NCBI GenBank assembly: GCA_007026445.1
Contig: VDMD01000179.1
Span: 1-39,948 of the forward strand
DNA length: 39,948 bases
DNA from: Schizophyllum amplum
Taxonomy: Eukaryota > Basidiomycota > Agaricomycetes > Agaricales > Schizophyllaceae
Direction: 5' to 3'
In this document: positions 28,489 through 38,949 of the stretch, in pieces
How positions within the stretch are numbered: position 1 is the first letter of the stretch
How the letters are laid out: each line of letters opens with the position of its first letter
The notes under the pieces: generated by a model
Databases searched by the model: none
The model's input: only the letters and a program-made list of their open reading frames with translations
What the model was told of the DNA's origin: nothing
Program-made: the position numbers and the translations under genes

Positions 28489-31297
28489 CTACCCTGACAT
28501 TGCCATCGCATCAACAGCCTTCCCAGTTCGTTTGTCCTGCTGAATGTGACCATGTTCGAGCAGCCAATCCGGTTCAATCTCCGTCAATATGCGTATCCTG
28601 CAGGAGACGTCAATAAGATACACAATAAGCGGGCGGCAATTCACATACTGTGTCTTCTTGGTCTCTTCCATCTCATGGAACAGCACCCAGCCCGTCCGTG
28701 GTTTACGTGTGAACAACACCGACGTTGGATGCACATGCAGCGTCTGTCGAAAAATATGAGCTTCACTCATCAAGTCTTCTCGCGCCAACATACCTGGTTC
28801 CCCCGCACAGACCTATACGTCCCGTCTGCCATCCACCGTGCTGCATTCCTGTAGTATCCAGACACCAAGCACTTCCGGAGCTTGACCGCATCGCCCTCGC
28901 AGCTCTTCATCGGAATGCCAAAGCGCTGCATGTACTTTTTCAACTGCGCCCGGATGGACACTGCACGCGACATGGCACGGAACGAGAGCGCATGCGATCG
29001 ACACCACCCGGCGGACTTGCCGTACCGCGTGAACGCATTGTACGCATTCAGCAGCGTAAGGTGGTCCTGGTCAAACGTCAGTCAATATGTCCTCACAGAC
29101 GCAAAGGCAGACTCACGCCCTCCTCTGCTGTGAATTTCCTCCGCTCGAGCTCTGCTAAAGCTCCAGGCGCGCCATCCGGGATCACAAATGCGTCCTGGTC
29201 AGTCAATTAGCCTATACTCCCCTCTTTTGCCCCACAAGCCCACGCACCTGCACCGCTGTCATCGCTGCCACCGTCAAGACCTCCTCCCCACACCCATACT
29301 CCCCCGCGCTAAACAACATCCTCGCCAACCCCACCTCCACCGGACACTCCGCCACCTTGGCGCCCGTCGCCGTCATCCTCCCGTCCTCCCCAATCATCCC
29401 CGTCGCCAGTAGCCCTTCCAGCGCGCGGAGCACGCTCTCCGCCGGCGGCGCGGTCACCCACTCAAACTTCATCACGTCGTCGATGCCGAGCGCCTTGAGC
29501 TGCAGCAGCGGCGTCGTCATGTCCGTGCGCGCGATCTCGGGCGGCGTGCTCAAGGGCAGGTTGGCGAACGCGGATTCGGGGTAGAGGCGGTAGCAGATGC
29601 CGGCGGAGGTGCGGCCGGCGCGACCGGCACGTTGTGTAGCGGATGCGACGGATACGGGCACCGTGGCGAGAGAGGCAAGCGCAGTTGTGGGGTTGTATGT
29701 GCGGATCTGAAGATATTGTGAGCGAGGTGTCGCTATTTTACTCTAAAGTTCGGCCTACCTTGACAAAACCACAGTCCACAACATACTTGATCCCGTTGAT
29801 AGTGACACTTGCCTGACAACCCGTGAATTCGACAATTGGTGAATGAACAATTCACTCACCTCGGCGATATTCGTCGATGCGATTACCTTCCTCGTTCCCG
29901 GCGCTGCTCTCTCGAACACAGCCATCTGCTCCTCCGTGCTCAGACCCGCATGCAGCGCTAGAGGGACCAGCTTGTCGGCCGTCCTGGGCAACATCGGCAG
30001 CAACTCCGACAGCTCCTCCAAACAGCGCTCAATCTCTTCCCGGCCGGTCAGGAAGACGAGAATGTCTCCTGGACCATGCTGCCAAAGCGTCAGATCCCAG
30101 TTGACACCACCAACACACTAACGTGCTCGCATCCCACGTACCTTCACATGAATGTCTGCCACCACCTCCGCCGCCTTGCGTACATAGTCCGCGACCGGCG
30201 CGCGGAGGTACGCGACCTCGACCGGGAACATGCGCCCCTCGAGGCTCGCAATTGCGGCTTCGGCGTCACCCAGCGGCGTATTGGCGCGGAAGTACTCGAG
30301 GAACGTCGTCGCGTCCACAGTCGCGGAAGACACGATCAGGCGCAGCGATGGGCGCTTGCGTCGAATTCTGCATGGCGTTCGATGAGTGAGCGGGACCCGA
30401 GGCGCAGGCGAACGCACGCAGAAGGCATTACTTTTTCAGGACGCCGAGCAGGAGATCGGTGTAGACGCTACGCTCGTGCACTTCGTCGATCTGTGGAATG
30501 TGGCGAGCATTGAGCAGGAGTGGACATAGGATGGGTGGTGGGAGATTGGCAGGCTCATGGGATACAGAGAAAGTCATTGAAGAAGTAGAAGGAATGGGAG
30601 GACGAGGACATGAGAGCAGTGTGGTAAACTCACCATGATCACACTATACCGCGTCAGCAATGGGTCCACAAGCGTCTCACGAAATAGCATGCCGTCTGTC
30701 ATATACAAGATCCGCGTTCTCTCCTTGTCGCTGACATCCTCAAAGCGGATTGTATACCCGACCTGCGGCGCCATGAGATTAGAAGGCGGCACGAGAACGT
30801 CCAAGCATCCCACATACCTCGTCCCCCAGCACCGATCCCACTTCACTCGCAACACGTCCTGCGACTGACGTAGCAGCTACCCTCCTCGGCTGCGTGCACG
30901 CAATAACACGTCCATCCGCTGCCCATCCTGCCTCGTACAGGTATTGGGGAAGTTCTATGAATCGTTAACCTCGCATTCACCCCAGAGTCTGTCCTATCCA
31001 CTCACGTGTTGTCTTCCCGCACCCCGTCTGCCCGACAACAATCGTCACACCATGCATCTCTATACAATGCAGCAGCTTGTCCCCTGCAGATGGTCAGCCG
31101 GTCCGCAGGGTAAGGAAGGCTAAGCGATCGAACTCACTGTGCTTGTAGATCGGGAGGTGCTCCCTCTGCGCTTGGATGGACAACGACGCGTACGCCGGCG
31201 CGGACTGGATTACATTCCCCTCTGTCTCGGTCTCCCGGTCAAGGGAGCTGCCAGGCCCCGCAGTCCCAGGCTTCCAGAATTTGAGACCGCCCGACAT
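28489..31297 (-). CDS. DHX35: DEAH-type RNA helicase, DHX35 family
   Basis: DHX35 is an ATP-dependent RNA helicase found in the catalytic spliceosome. The start at 31297 reads [18 protein letters not shown], the typical DHX35 N-terminus. Motifs in order: LPIYKHRDKLL; motif [21 protein letters not shown] (near 31040); Ia [22 protein letters not shown]; motif II read as IDEVHER (Val in place of Ala, near 30480); motif [24 protein letters not shown]; motif V STNIAEASVTI; motif [20 protein letters not shown]. The helicase-associated winged-helix and ratchet region ([19 protein letters not shown]) and an OB-fold tail ([20 protein letters not shown]) follow, ending VDAMAMSG. There are about a dozen short introns, some splitting motifs (VIM|IDEVH). 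I saw no frame slip. Downstream is MIC19 on the same strand. Confidence 0.93.
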
Positions 31298-31646
31298 GGT
31301 GGTGAGCGCGTCTGGCAAGATGGACTGGGCGCTTCGGCACGTCGGTCCGGAACTAGCAATAAGCACGTACAAGCAAACTGGCGCCACCCCGTTCGAACTT
31401 CCGACCCGCACCTTGCAACGCTGATGAATAGTTATGCAGACTCCCTCTCCTTGCGCTGCATGTATATCGGATATACAGATACCGACTTCATGCGCGATAC
31501 AAACTGCTCAAGTCTTGGTACAGCTTCGTTGCAGAACACTATGCCCAGACTTAAAGACGACACTGGGCAGTCAAGCGGTACGACGAAGTATGCTAAGCAG
31601 ATATAGAGTACAAACTAGTGGAATGCATAGAATAAGCGCTTCCGTC
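31298..31646. other. Intergenic: DHX35 promoter and 3' flank of the unknown gene
   Basis: These 349 bp lie between the DHX35 start and the stop of the next gene upstream. I see no ORF with coding character, no tRNA B-box with a matching A-box, and no repeat. Confidence 0.6.
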
Positions 31647-33835
31647 TCAATCGACATCTTCCATGCCCGAAACACAGCCAGTCAGCGGCGGTGGTGGTGG
31701 TGCCGGCGAAGCAGCAGAGATCGAGGACGACATCAAAGGTATGGAGAACGTGAAAGGACCGAATGCAGATGCGGGGGTTGGCGTTGGAGCCGAGTCGGGG
31801 TGTGATGATTGGCTGGCCTGCTTCGACTCCTCCACCCTCCTTCGCTTCTCCTGACGCAGGTTGAGTCTCTTCCGCTGCATCTTGCAGAAATTGGATAGCT
31901 GTTCGAGGGCATCGCAGACATGTGCCTTGCTCGGGCGGTCCATTATGCTGAATCACGTTAGACCCGCGATAGCAACAGATGGGATAAGGGGCACGCACTA
32001 GTTGATCATCTCGTCCACAACGTCCTGCGCGCGGAAGAACGGCATCAGGTCGACCATCTTCGTATACAGCCGTAGGAGCATCGTCTGGCCGCCCTTCGTC
32101 GAGGACGCAAGTGTCTGCCAGCCTTCAAAACGCTCCTTCAGATGCGGTCGGAGCTCTTCATCTTCGCTCGGATCTAGGTCGACAAAGTCCATCGCGTCCA
32201 GGTTCGTCCCGTCATCCGGGCCGGGACCAAACGGCAGGCCCATGAGCATTGCCGCAAGCGCGACGGGGTGTGGCGTCCCGCCCGGTCCCGTGACACCCGA
32301 GACCCACCGCTCAACACGGTCTTTCCGAGCCTGTGACCCAGTCCGTAGCTTCAGGATCACGCCCAGCTCCTCGCGCTGGACACGGTCGTCTATACGGGTG
32401 AACGTGCCGAGGGTGGCGGCGCGCACGGCATTCATGGTGTCATTCATCTCCTGCTCAATGATAGCGAGACCCCGCGCGAGATGCTTGGGATGACGGGTCA
32501 GCGTAGACACAGCGGCCTGCAAATGCGGGTAGTCGCGGCCGCGGAGTAGGAATCCATGCGAGTCAAGTAGGTTCACTATCGTCGCAGCGTCGTCCAGGTC
32601 GGCGTGGATATTGATGGCTGCCACAAGTGTATCGGGTGTAGAGCCCGCAACTTCATCGAGGACAAGCAGCAGGTCGCTCTCTGCTTCATCGGGATCACCG
32701 CTCAATGCTATAATGGCGTGGTAGAGCTCTTCCGAGGGCGCGACCTTGAACTTCTCGACAAGATGCGTCTCGACGGCTTCTCGCAGCGGCACGCGCTGCT
32801 GGTCAATCTTGTCGGACCAATGGGCGGCATGCAACGCGCAATTGCATTTGTCGTCTGAGTCTTCGTCCTCTTCCAGACACGAATCTGCAAAGAGGTCCCC
32901 GTAAATCATGTCGTCTGGGTCTGCCGACCGCGCTGGGCAATTGTGAGAGGTACTGCCGAAAGCGGATGCGAAGGGGGACACACGCATTAAACCTCCGGTT
33001 AGGATGCGCTCGAGCGCAGACCAGCCCATCTTCTCCTCGATATCTGCCAGCATCTGGGGGACGAGCTTCTTGGCCTTCTTGTTCGCGGCGAACATGGACA
33101 CAAAGAGCTCTCTCCATATCCATAGTATGGCGTGATCGACGCTCAAGAGGCCGATAATGCTGAAGGTCTTGACTGTCTTGCCGTTGAGACGGTTGATCGG
33201 AATGGTGACGGGCATGTTGAGGACAGCACACTTGCACCTGGATAACGATATCAGTCCGCGCTCGCTGCGTTAGGGACAGTGGACGTACCCGGATGCTACA
33301 GGCGTGTTCAGGATCTCCGCCATCATTTCCGCGACCCAGAGCAGGCAAGTGTGCGCGTGTGCATAGTTCGCCTTGAACTCGTACACGGTCTGCCAGATAT
33401 CGGATAGCCACCCGACGATGGTCTCCACGGCCTCCTCGAGCAGCTCATCGCGGTTGGAGCGCTCCTTGAGGAACGCGCGCTTGGAGTCTCGCGTGAGCTC
33501 CTCCAGCACGTTCGTCATCTCCCGCTGCTTGCCCTTGAGATCGAGCGTGGGCATCGTGGCGTATCGCGCCTTCATGCGCGCTGCGGATGATAGCACTGCT
33601 TGTTCATCTGGCATCAGACACTGCAAATGGGCGGAGGAGTGCTGGCAACGCTGACCTTTCTTCGACTGCTCCTTCGGCGTGCGGTCGAGCATGGAGAGGA
33701 GATATTTCTCGATGAACTGCTCCCGTGCCTCTGGAGGCACGGACTGCAGGATTTCGCTGACCCTGGACGATATCTCAGCGTCAGGTGCCGTGATGCTGAG
33801 GCATCATACTTCGCGCTAGGGGTTGACGGGGCCAT
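31647..33835 (-). CDS. Basidiomycete protein of unknown function with a CxCx3Hx2H patch
   Basis: The gene has four or five exons. It starts MAPSTPSAKYDASASRHL at 33835 and continues with DAEISSRVSEILQSV; the frame slips by one base near 33783, where GG read as G would explain it. Next come helical blocks (TNVLEELTRDSKRAFLKERS, SDIWQTVYEFKANYAHAHTC). A 1.2 kb exon follows (31998-33215: NRLNGKTVKTFSIIGLLSVD, then LWIWRELFVSMFAANKKAKK). An acidic stretch leads to DDKCNCALHAAHWSDKIDQQ. The last exon, joined as EMIN|YIMDRPSKAHV, has a basic coiled coil (CKMQRKRLNLRQEKRRRVEE) and a Pro-rich tail. The product is about 700 residues, soluble and mostly helical. I have an impression of similar proteins in other mushroom genomes but know no domain or function. 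Confidence 0.72.
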
Positions 33836-34376
33836 GATAGTGTAGGCAGTGGTGGTGGTGGTCAGGACGAAGTGAGGACACGGTCACATGTCGCGTCCGC
33901 CACCAACCCCGAGTCCGGGTCCAGCGGTTCATGCAGCATAGTATTTCACGTCAATGATCAGGCTGCGTGCTGGCTTTGAAGCTGCTAAATGCACTACATA
34001 GAATGCATCTCGTGCTTCATGGATAGCCGACATGTATGACATTTTTGGCCTTAAGTAACAAGCTTGAGAAGTAGTGTCCATCCTAAACAGACTGACCATA
34101 TCACGACAGCTCACCGTGGGCTACATATATGACGTGAACTGGCTTGTATGCCCCCACTACTACTACTTAGCAGTGGCAAGCATATGCCACACGTCACGTG
34201 CGATATGAACTTGTTTATGACCAGACCACATTCGGCGTTGAAGGCATTCCCATCGGGCTTACCAGCCTGTGGGGAAGTTGTTGAACATCCCTCTGCCTTC
34301 CATTGATCGAGCGGGGCAGATTGCCCATAGACAAACCGGATGGACATTCCTGACAGGGCGAACAATACATGCAAAC
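33836..34376. other. Intergenic: promoter of the unknown gene and 3' flank of RPN10
   Basis: These 541 bp separate two minus-strand genes. A CACGTG occurs at 34195-34200, about 360 bp from the nearest start codon, too far for a confident promoter call. No coding signal was seen. Confidence 0.55.
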
Positions 34377-35613
34377 CTACTTCTTGTCCTTCCCTTGGGC
34401 GTCATTCCCCTCCATGCTCAACTGAATCGCCCGCGCGATCGCTGCCTCCTCGTCCTCCTCGTCATCGTCCATTGGCACATCGCCTGTCGTTCGCGACGCC
34501 TCTGGTGCGCTTGACTTTGCCCCACCAGACTCCATATCGACGTCTTGCGACATCGCGAGGGCCTGCGCGAGCATCGCCTCCTCCTCATTGTCCGTCGCGC
34601 CGGCCGGTACTGTAGTGGATGACGACGCGGCCTGAGGTGGCTGGGCCGCCGGTGGTGCTCGCGCTGCCTCGGCAGCTTGCCGTGCCTGCTCTTCCTGCAT
34701 AGACATCCGTAATGCCTGAGAGGTAAAGTGTAAGCGCTCAAGCATGTATTGGAGGGACACGACGGACCATAGCAAGCTCTGGGTCCAGAGTTGGGTCAAC
34801 GCCGAATTCAAAGTCTCCGCCACCACCGGCGCCTCCGTCGCCGCCACCGCCACCGCCACCGCCACCAGTACCGCCCAGCTCTTCTGGGATTCCTGCACTG
34901 CGGTCCGCCGACAATATGGGTGATGATATGAGGGCGTCGGACAGTAGATGCGCGCCCGCAGGGATTGTCACCAGGTGGCTGTAGTATGGGTATTGAGCAA
35001 ATGATTGAGTGACATGAAGGCGCGACGCACGAGTTGTCTCCGCTGCTGACACTGTCCACGAACGAGCCTAGCACCGTCTTGCCTTCTGCATTCGGCTCCT
35101 CAATCCCATCGCCGAAGGAGACGACATCGACAGCGACATTGTTCTTCTTTAGCTTCTTTGCCAGCTTGATCATGCCTTTCTCATCCGCTGCGGGACCCTC
35201 CAGTGGTGAGCCTACGAAGACGATGATGCGCTGCCGGAGGTTCTTGTTCTCTCGATGCTTGAGCGCAAGCTGGGCGATAGCGATGGCAGTGGGGATGTCT
35301 ATGGCGCCGCCTATGTTTCCTCGTGTCTTGTGTATCGCCTGCAGGATCTGGCCGAGATCTTTGGAGTGTGTTACGAGGACCTCTGGTCTGCCGTAGCGCG
35401 TAAGCCGTGCGCGCGCGGTGCGATGCATATGCGAACATACCCCTTACCCGCCATGCTCATGACCCCGACCGTGTTCTCGGGATTTGAGTCAATCTTGGTC
35501 TGGAATACGATGTTGACCGCGTCTGCCTGCGCGTCGAAGCGGGTGGGAGCGTAGTCGCCGTTGCGCATGAACTCTGAGTTGTCGATGACCATCATGGTCG
35601 CTTCGAGAGGCAT
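34377..35613 (-). CDS. RPN10: 26S proteasome ubiquitin receptor Rpn10
   Basis: Rpn10 bridges the proteasome base and lid and binds ubiquitin chains. The start at 35613 gives the von Willebrand A domain ([78 protein letters not shown]). A glycine-rich linker of about 20 residues follows. Three ubiquitin-interacting motifs are then visible: [31 protein letters not shown] and [15 protein letters not shown]. Introns lie at about 35391-35452, 34987-35031 and 34720-34767; the last splits the first UIM. At the first intron the acceptor giving PEVLVTHSK is ACGGCAG. The C-terminus is NDAQGKDKK. Three UIMs is more than the single one in budding yeast. The gene is divergent from the Hsp40 gene. Confidence 0.94.
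34816..34876. repeat. GCC/ACC triplet tract coding the poly-Gly linker of Rpn10
   Basis: Imperfect GCC-ACC triplets read on the minus strand as a glycine run broken by one Asp-Gly-Gly-Ala block. It separates the VWA domain from the first UIM and is a likely slippage-prone spacer. Confidence 0.75.
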
Positions 35614-36244
35614 CTTGGCAGGCTGGCGCGCGGCGGCGGACGTGTTTGGGGAATGAGGTATACAGCGAGCAGGCGGACTTCGCGACTAGACGCGCGTCGG
35701 ACACAGTGACGCGTCGCATGTCGCGTGTTTACCGGCGGCTTGACTTGTTTGTGGCGTTGACATCCATCTGTGCCAATCGCCGCCTCTGTTCTCGCAGTCG
35801 CTCGCGTTCGTTGCAGAGTGCTGAGAGTCTATTAAAGAGGACATCTCTGGCCTGAGGCTTGAAGCTAAGATGAGGCATCAACCAATAGGCCTAGGTTTTC
35901 TGTCCAGTAAATGAAGTTTCTTCTAAAGTGCTACCCTGAAGCGCGTCGCTCAGTAAGCAATCGGAAATCGTGTACGTCGGTTATACCAGCAGAAACGCGG
36001 TGGCTTTGCTGACAGAGCTGTGGCTGCAAGCGGCGGCTGGAGCTTGAAGTTCAACAGGCGATTACCATATTCGGATGGGGGCGCCCTGGGGTCGTCTCGA
36101 AAAGGAAGCGAATGGAATGTCGTGGATGGACGTAGAAGGATCGGGGCTGGCGCCTCAAAAACGCGCGCCGGCGCCGTCGCTGTGAAGCGCTGACCCTTTG
36201 TTTCCTCCGTTCACCCATTGTATTCTCCTTACCAAGCCTGAACG
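35614..36244. promoter_or_regulatory. Shared divergent promoter region of RPN10 and the Ydj1-type Hsp40
   Basis: These 631 bp lie between two start codons facing away from each other. CCAAT occurs at 35882-35886. About 27 bp further is GAAgtTTC (35913-35920), a two-unit heat-shock-element core followed by another TTC. At 36102-36117 three GAA triplets occur at 5 bp spacing but in the same orientation, which is not a standard element. Both flanking products belong to protein quality control, so heat-shock-factor control is plausible but inferred. Confidence 0.35.
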
Positions 36245-37715
36245 ATGGTCAAGGAAACGTTAGCAGCTCCCCCCTACACTCCCAGACTGTATCTCACCAT
36301 CTCTTTGCTTACAGCAAATTCTACGATCTCCTAGAGGTATCGCCAGATGCATCCGAGGCTGACCTCAAGAAAGCCTATCGCAAGAAGTAGAATGAGCACT
36401 TCACGATCATGGATCGACCTCTGATCGCGTTGCAGGGCTCTACGGCTGCACCCCGACAAGGGTGGCGACCCCGAGCTCTTCAAGGAGGTTACTCATGCGT
36501 ACGTGATCCACAAATCTGCTCGCGTCATCATACTCAACCGTGCCACTAGATACCAAGTTCTATCAGACCACGACAAGCGGTCTATGTACGATGCGCGGGG
36601 AGAGGCAGGCCTGAACGATGGGGGCGGCATGGGAGGCATGGACGCCCAGGTGCGTGGCGCGTTCTACACGTGGGCGCTTATGCTGACGCTCGAATTCTCA
36701 GGATCTGTTCAGCCAGCTCTTTGGTGGCGGCGGTGGCTTCGGTGGTGGCTTCTTCGGCGGTGGCGGCGGCTCCCGCTCCCAGGGCCTCGCAAGACAAAAG
36801 ACCTCGTCCATCGCGTGCACGTCAGCCTCGAAGAACTCTACCGCGGCAAGACGACGAAACTCGCACTCACCCGCAGCGTCATCTGCACAAAGTGCAAGGG
36901 CAAGGGCGGCAAGGAGGGCGCCGTACAGCAATGTACCAGCTGCCGCGGCCGCGGTATCAAGGTCACCATGCGCCAGATGGGCCCTATGATCCAGCAAATC
37001 CAGTCCGCCTGCGACGACTGTGGTGGCGCAGGTGAGAACATCAACCCGAAGGATCGTTGCGGGCAATGCAAGGGCAAGAAGGTCGTGCCGGACAAGAAGA
37101 TGCTGGAGGTCCACATCGACAAGGGCATGAAGGGCGGCGACACGATCACCTTCCGAGGCGAGAGCGACCAGTCTCCAACAGCAGAACCGGGCGATGTTAT
37201 CATCGTCGTCGAGGAGAAGCCGCACGAGCGTTTCAGGCGCCAGGACGACGATCTCATCTACGAGCAGGAGCTTGACCTCTTGTCAGCACTGGGTGGCGGC
37301 CAGTTCGCGATCCGACACTTGGACGATCGTGCATTGATGGTCAACTTGGAGCCGGGCGAGATCATCAAGAACGGTACGTCGCCCACCATTTTCCACTTTG
37401 CGGCGCAGGCACTGACCGATCCTCAGACGACTTGAAGGTCATCCGCGGGCAGGGCATGCCCCAGCGCCGCGTACACGAGCCCGGAGACCTCTTCGTCAAG
37501 TTCACCGTCCGCTTCCCCGAGAACATTGATGTCGAGAAGATCCAGTTCCTCGAGAAGCGCTGCCGCCACGCGACCCGATACCCAAGTTCGAGAAGAACAT
37601 TCATCTGGAGGAGGTCGAGCTCAGCCAGCCTGACGCTCGGCGATCGCACATGCGGGATTCGGATGCGATGGACGAGGACGAGGGTGAGCCGCGTGTACAG
37701 TGCGCCAACCAGTAG
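36245..37715 (+). CDS. YDJ1: Type I Hsp40/DnaJ co-chaperone, Ydj1/Mas5-like, CaaX-terminated
   Basis: Ydj1 stimulates cytosolic Hsp70 and aids protein import. Exon 1 is only MVKET. The J domain is spread over four exons (KFYDLLEVSPDASEADLKKA, LRLHPDKGGDPELFKEVTHA, YQVLSDHDKRSMYD) and has the HPD motif. A G/F-rich region follows, then four zinc repeats (CTKCKGKG, CTSCRGRG, CDDCGGAG, CGQCKGKK) and the C-terminal substrate domains (GDTITFRGESDQSP, LDLLSALGGGQFAIRHLD, VIRGQGMPQRRVHEPGDLFV). Two frame slips need a restored base, one C near 36785 and one G near 37557. With both, the protein ends QCANQ at 37715, a CaaX farnesylation signal like the CASQ of yeast Ydj1. As written, the frame instead runs past to 37776 and loses the CaaX box. 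Confidence 0.92.
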
Positions 37716-37858
37716 GCGTTGTTTGCTTTCGATGTTCGTTGCTCTGGGACTTGTCCTGTTTCCGTGTAGTGTATAGAGGAGTTGTTAGTACACCATCGTC
37801 ACTGCAAACATCCTAATATTATTTGTACAACAATCAATCCCACCGTGTCTGCAGCGAG

Positions 37859-38503
37859 TCAGCTATGCATGGAGCGCGAGGTGAACGGTGTGGCAGCTAC
37901 CTCTGGATTTGCCTTGAATTGCTCGTACAATTCGCGACTGAAGAAGCTGACTTCGGTCTCGTTCTCTGTGGATGTGGATGAATGTCTGCAAAGAGCGCAA
38001 GTGGGGTGCGTACCAAAGCCGAGATCGGCAAGAATTTTGCTGTCGTCGGACAGAATCCAGTCATCGTGGTCGAGGTTGATGATAAGATTCGACGTCTTTT
38101 GATAGCATTAGACAAAGTGTCACTGCAGATGTTTGTTATATACTTTGGAACCATGCGCCTTGGTATAGAGCTTGAGCGTGTCTTTGTGGCGAATCAGTGG
38201 CACGAAGACGACTGGGATATTCAGAAACCGCTGACCGAGTTTAGTGTTACGATACGGCTTCCATCCCGGCTGCTGTAACACAGCTAAATACTGTTTGCAC
38301 AGCACAAAGGGTCATCTATGGTAGGAGGCGCTACCTTCCCTGGCCATCTCCTTCAGACGGCCGACGGTCATGGTCTCGAGATTGACATCGTGCAAAACAA
38401 GGCTCTTCTCTGTGCGATACTCGAACGATTTGATTATACGGATGGTAAGCGTAGCGGACGTCTTGGGGGCGATGGTGTTGGTGAGTGGGTCGTTGTCCGC
38501 CAT
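37859..38503 (-). CDS. UPF0538/C2orf76-family protein
   Basis: This is a small conserved eukaryotic protein of unknown function. The start is chosen at 38503 (MADNDPLTNTIAPKTSA) because family similarity begins at TLTIRIIKSFEYRTEKSLVL. Blocks GWKPYRNTKL, DTLKLYTKAHGSK, NLIINLDHDDWILSDDSKIL and ENETEVSFFSRELYEQFKAN follow over five exons, in the same order as human C2orf76. The end is SMHS at 37859. The first junction needs one G removed near 38335 to give E|QPGWKPYR, another likely base-run error. The frame stays open upstream to 38710, adding 69 Arg-rich residues that I do not believe are native. It is convergent with the Hsp40 gene, 143 bp between stops. Confidence 0.82.
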
Positions 38504-38949
38504 CAGGGGGTCCGTGTTGTTCAAGTCACGATATGGTTGAAGAGGAAGTGTGGGCGTGGGAACTGTCGGCTGAATGCGCCGGATAACCGGACCGGCTAGC
38601 CGCTTGGGCCGCTTTGAACTTCGTCGCCGTCGCCGATGAGCATACCGACCATAATCCGCACACCTGATAGTGATACGGCAGCTCACCCATCTCTTGATCT
38701 CTAGAGACATGCCCAGCCAGGCCTCAAGAGCGGAACATCAGCTCAGTCTCGTCTGGGCGAACGGTCACTTGATCGCTCAGCTCGAATCCACAGGCACAAG
38801 CACCAACTTCAACCATGAATCTGACTACAGCACGTTTAGACACCGGTTTCGAACATGAATTCTTATCTTTCCGGTCCACCGAGGTTTTCCCGGGGCATAT
38901 ATACGACTGGCAGACCTTGAAGTTCAAGACGCTCTATCGACTCACCACG
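38504..38949. other. Divergent intergenic region of the UPF0538 and GH3 genes, with a possible spliced uORF
   Basis: These 446 bp separate two outward-facing genes. On the minus strand an ATG at 38710 begins MSLEIKRW, directly followed by a GTGAGC donor. Splicing to an AAG acceptor near 38620 gives a 38-codon ORF that stops about 22 nt before the UPF0538 start, so it could be an upstream ORF in its leader. There is no other signal. Confidence 0.4.

Noticed and set aside
31380..31400. GTTCGAAC as a tRNA B-box
   Set aside because: No A-box, acceptor stem or anticodon arm could be placed at the right distance on either strand.
28489..35613. Four consecutive minus-strand genes as an operon-like cluster
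   Set aside because: Functions are unrelated and the gaps of 154-541 bp leave room for separate promoters.
36102..36117. GAA triplets at 5 bp spacing as a full heat-shock element
   Set aside because: All units face the same way; the standard element alternates GAA and TTC.
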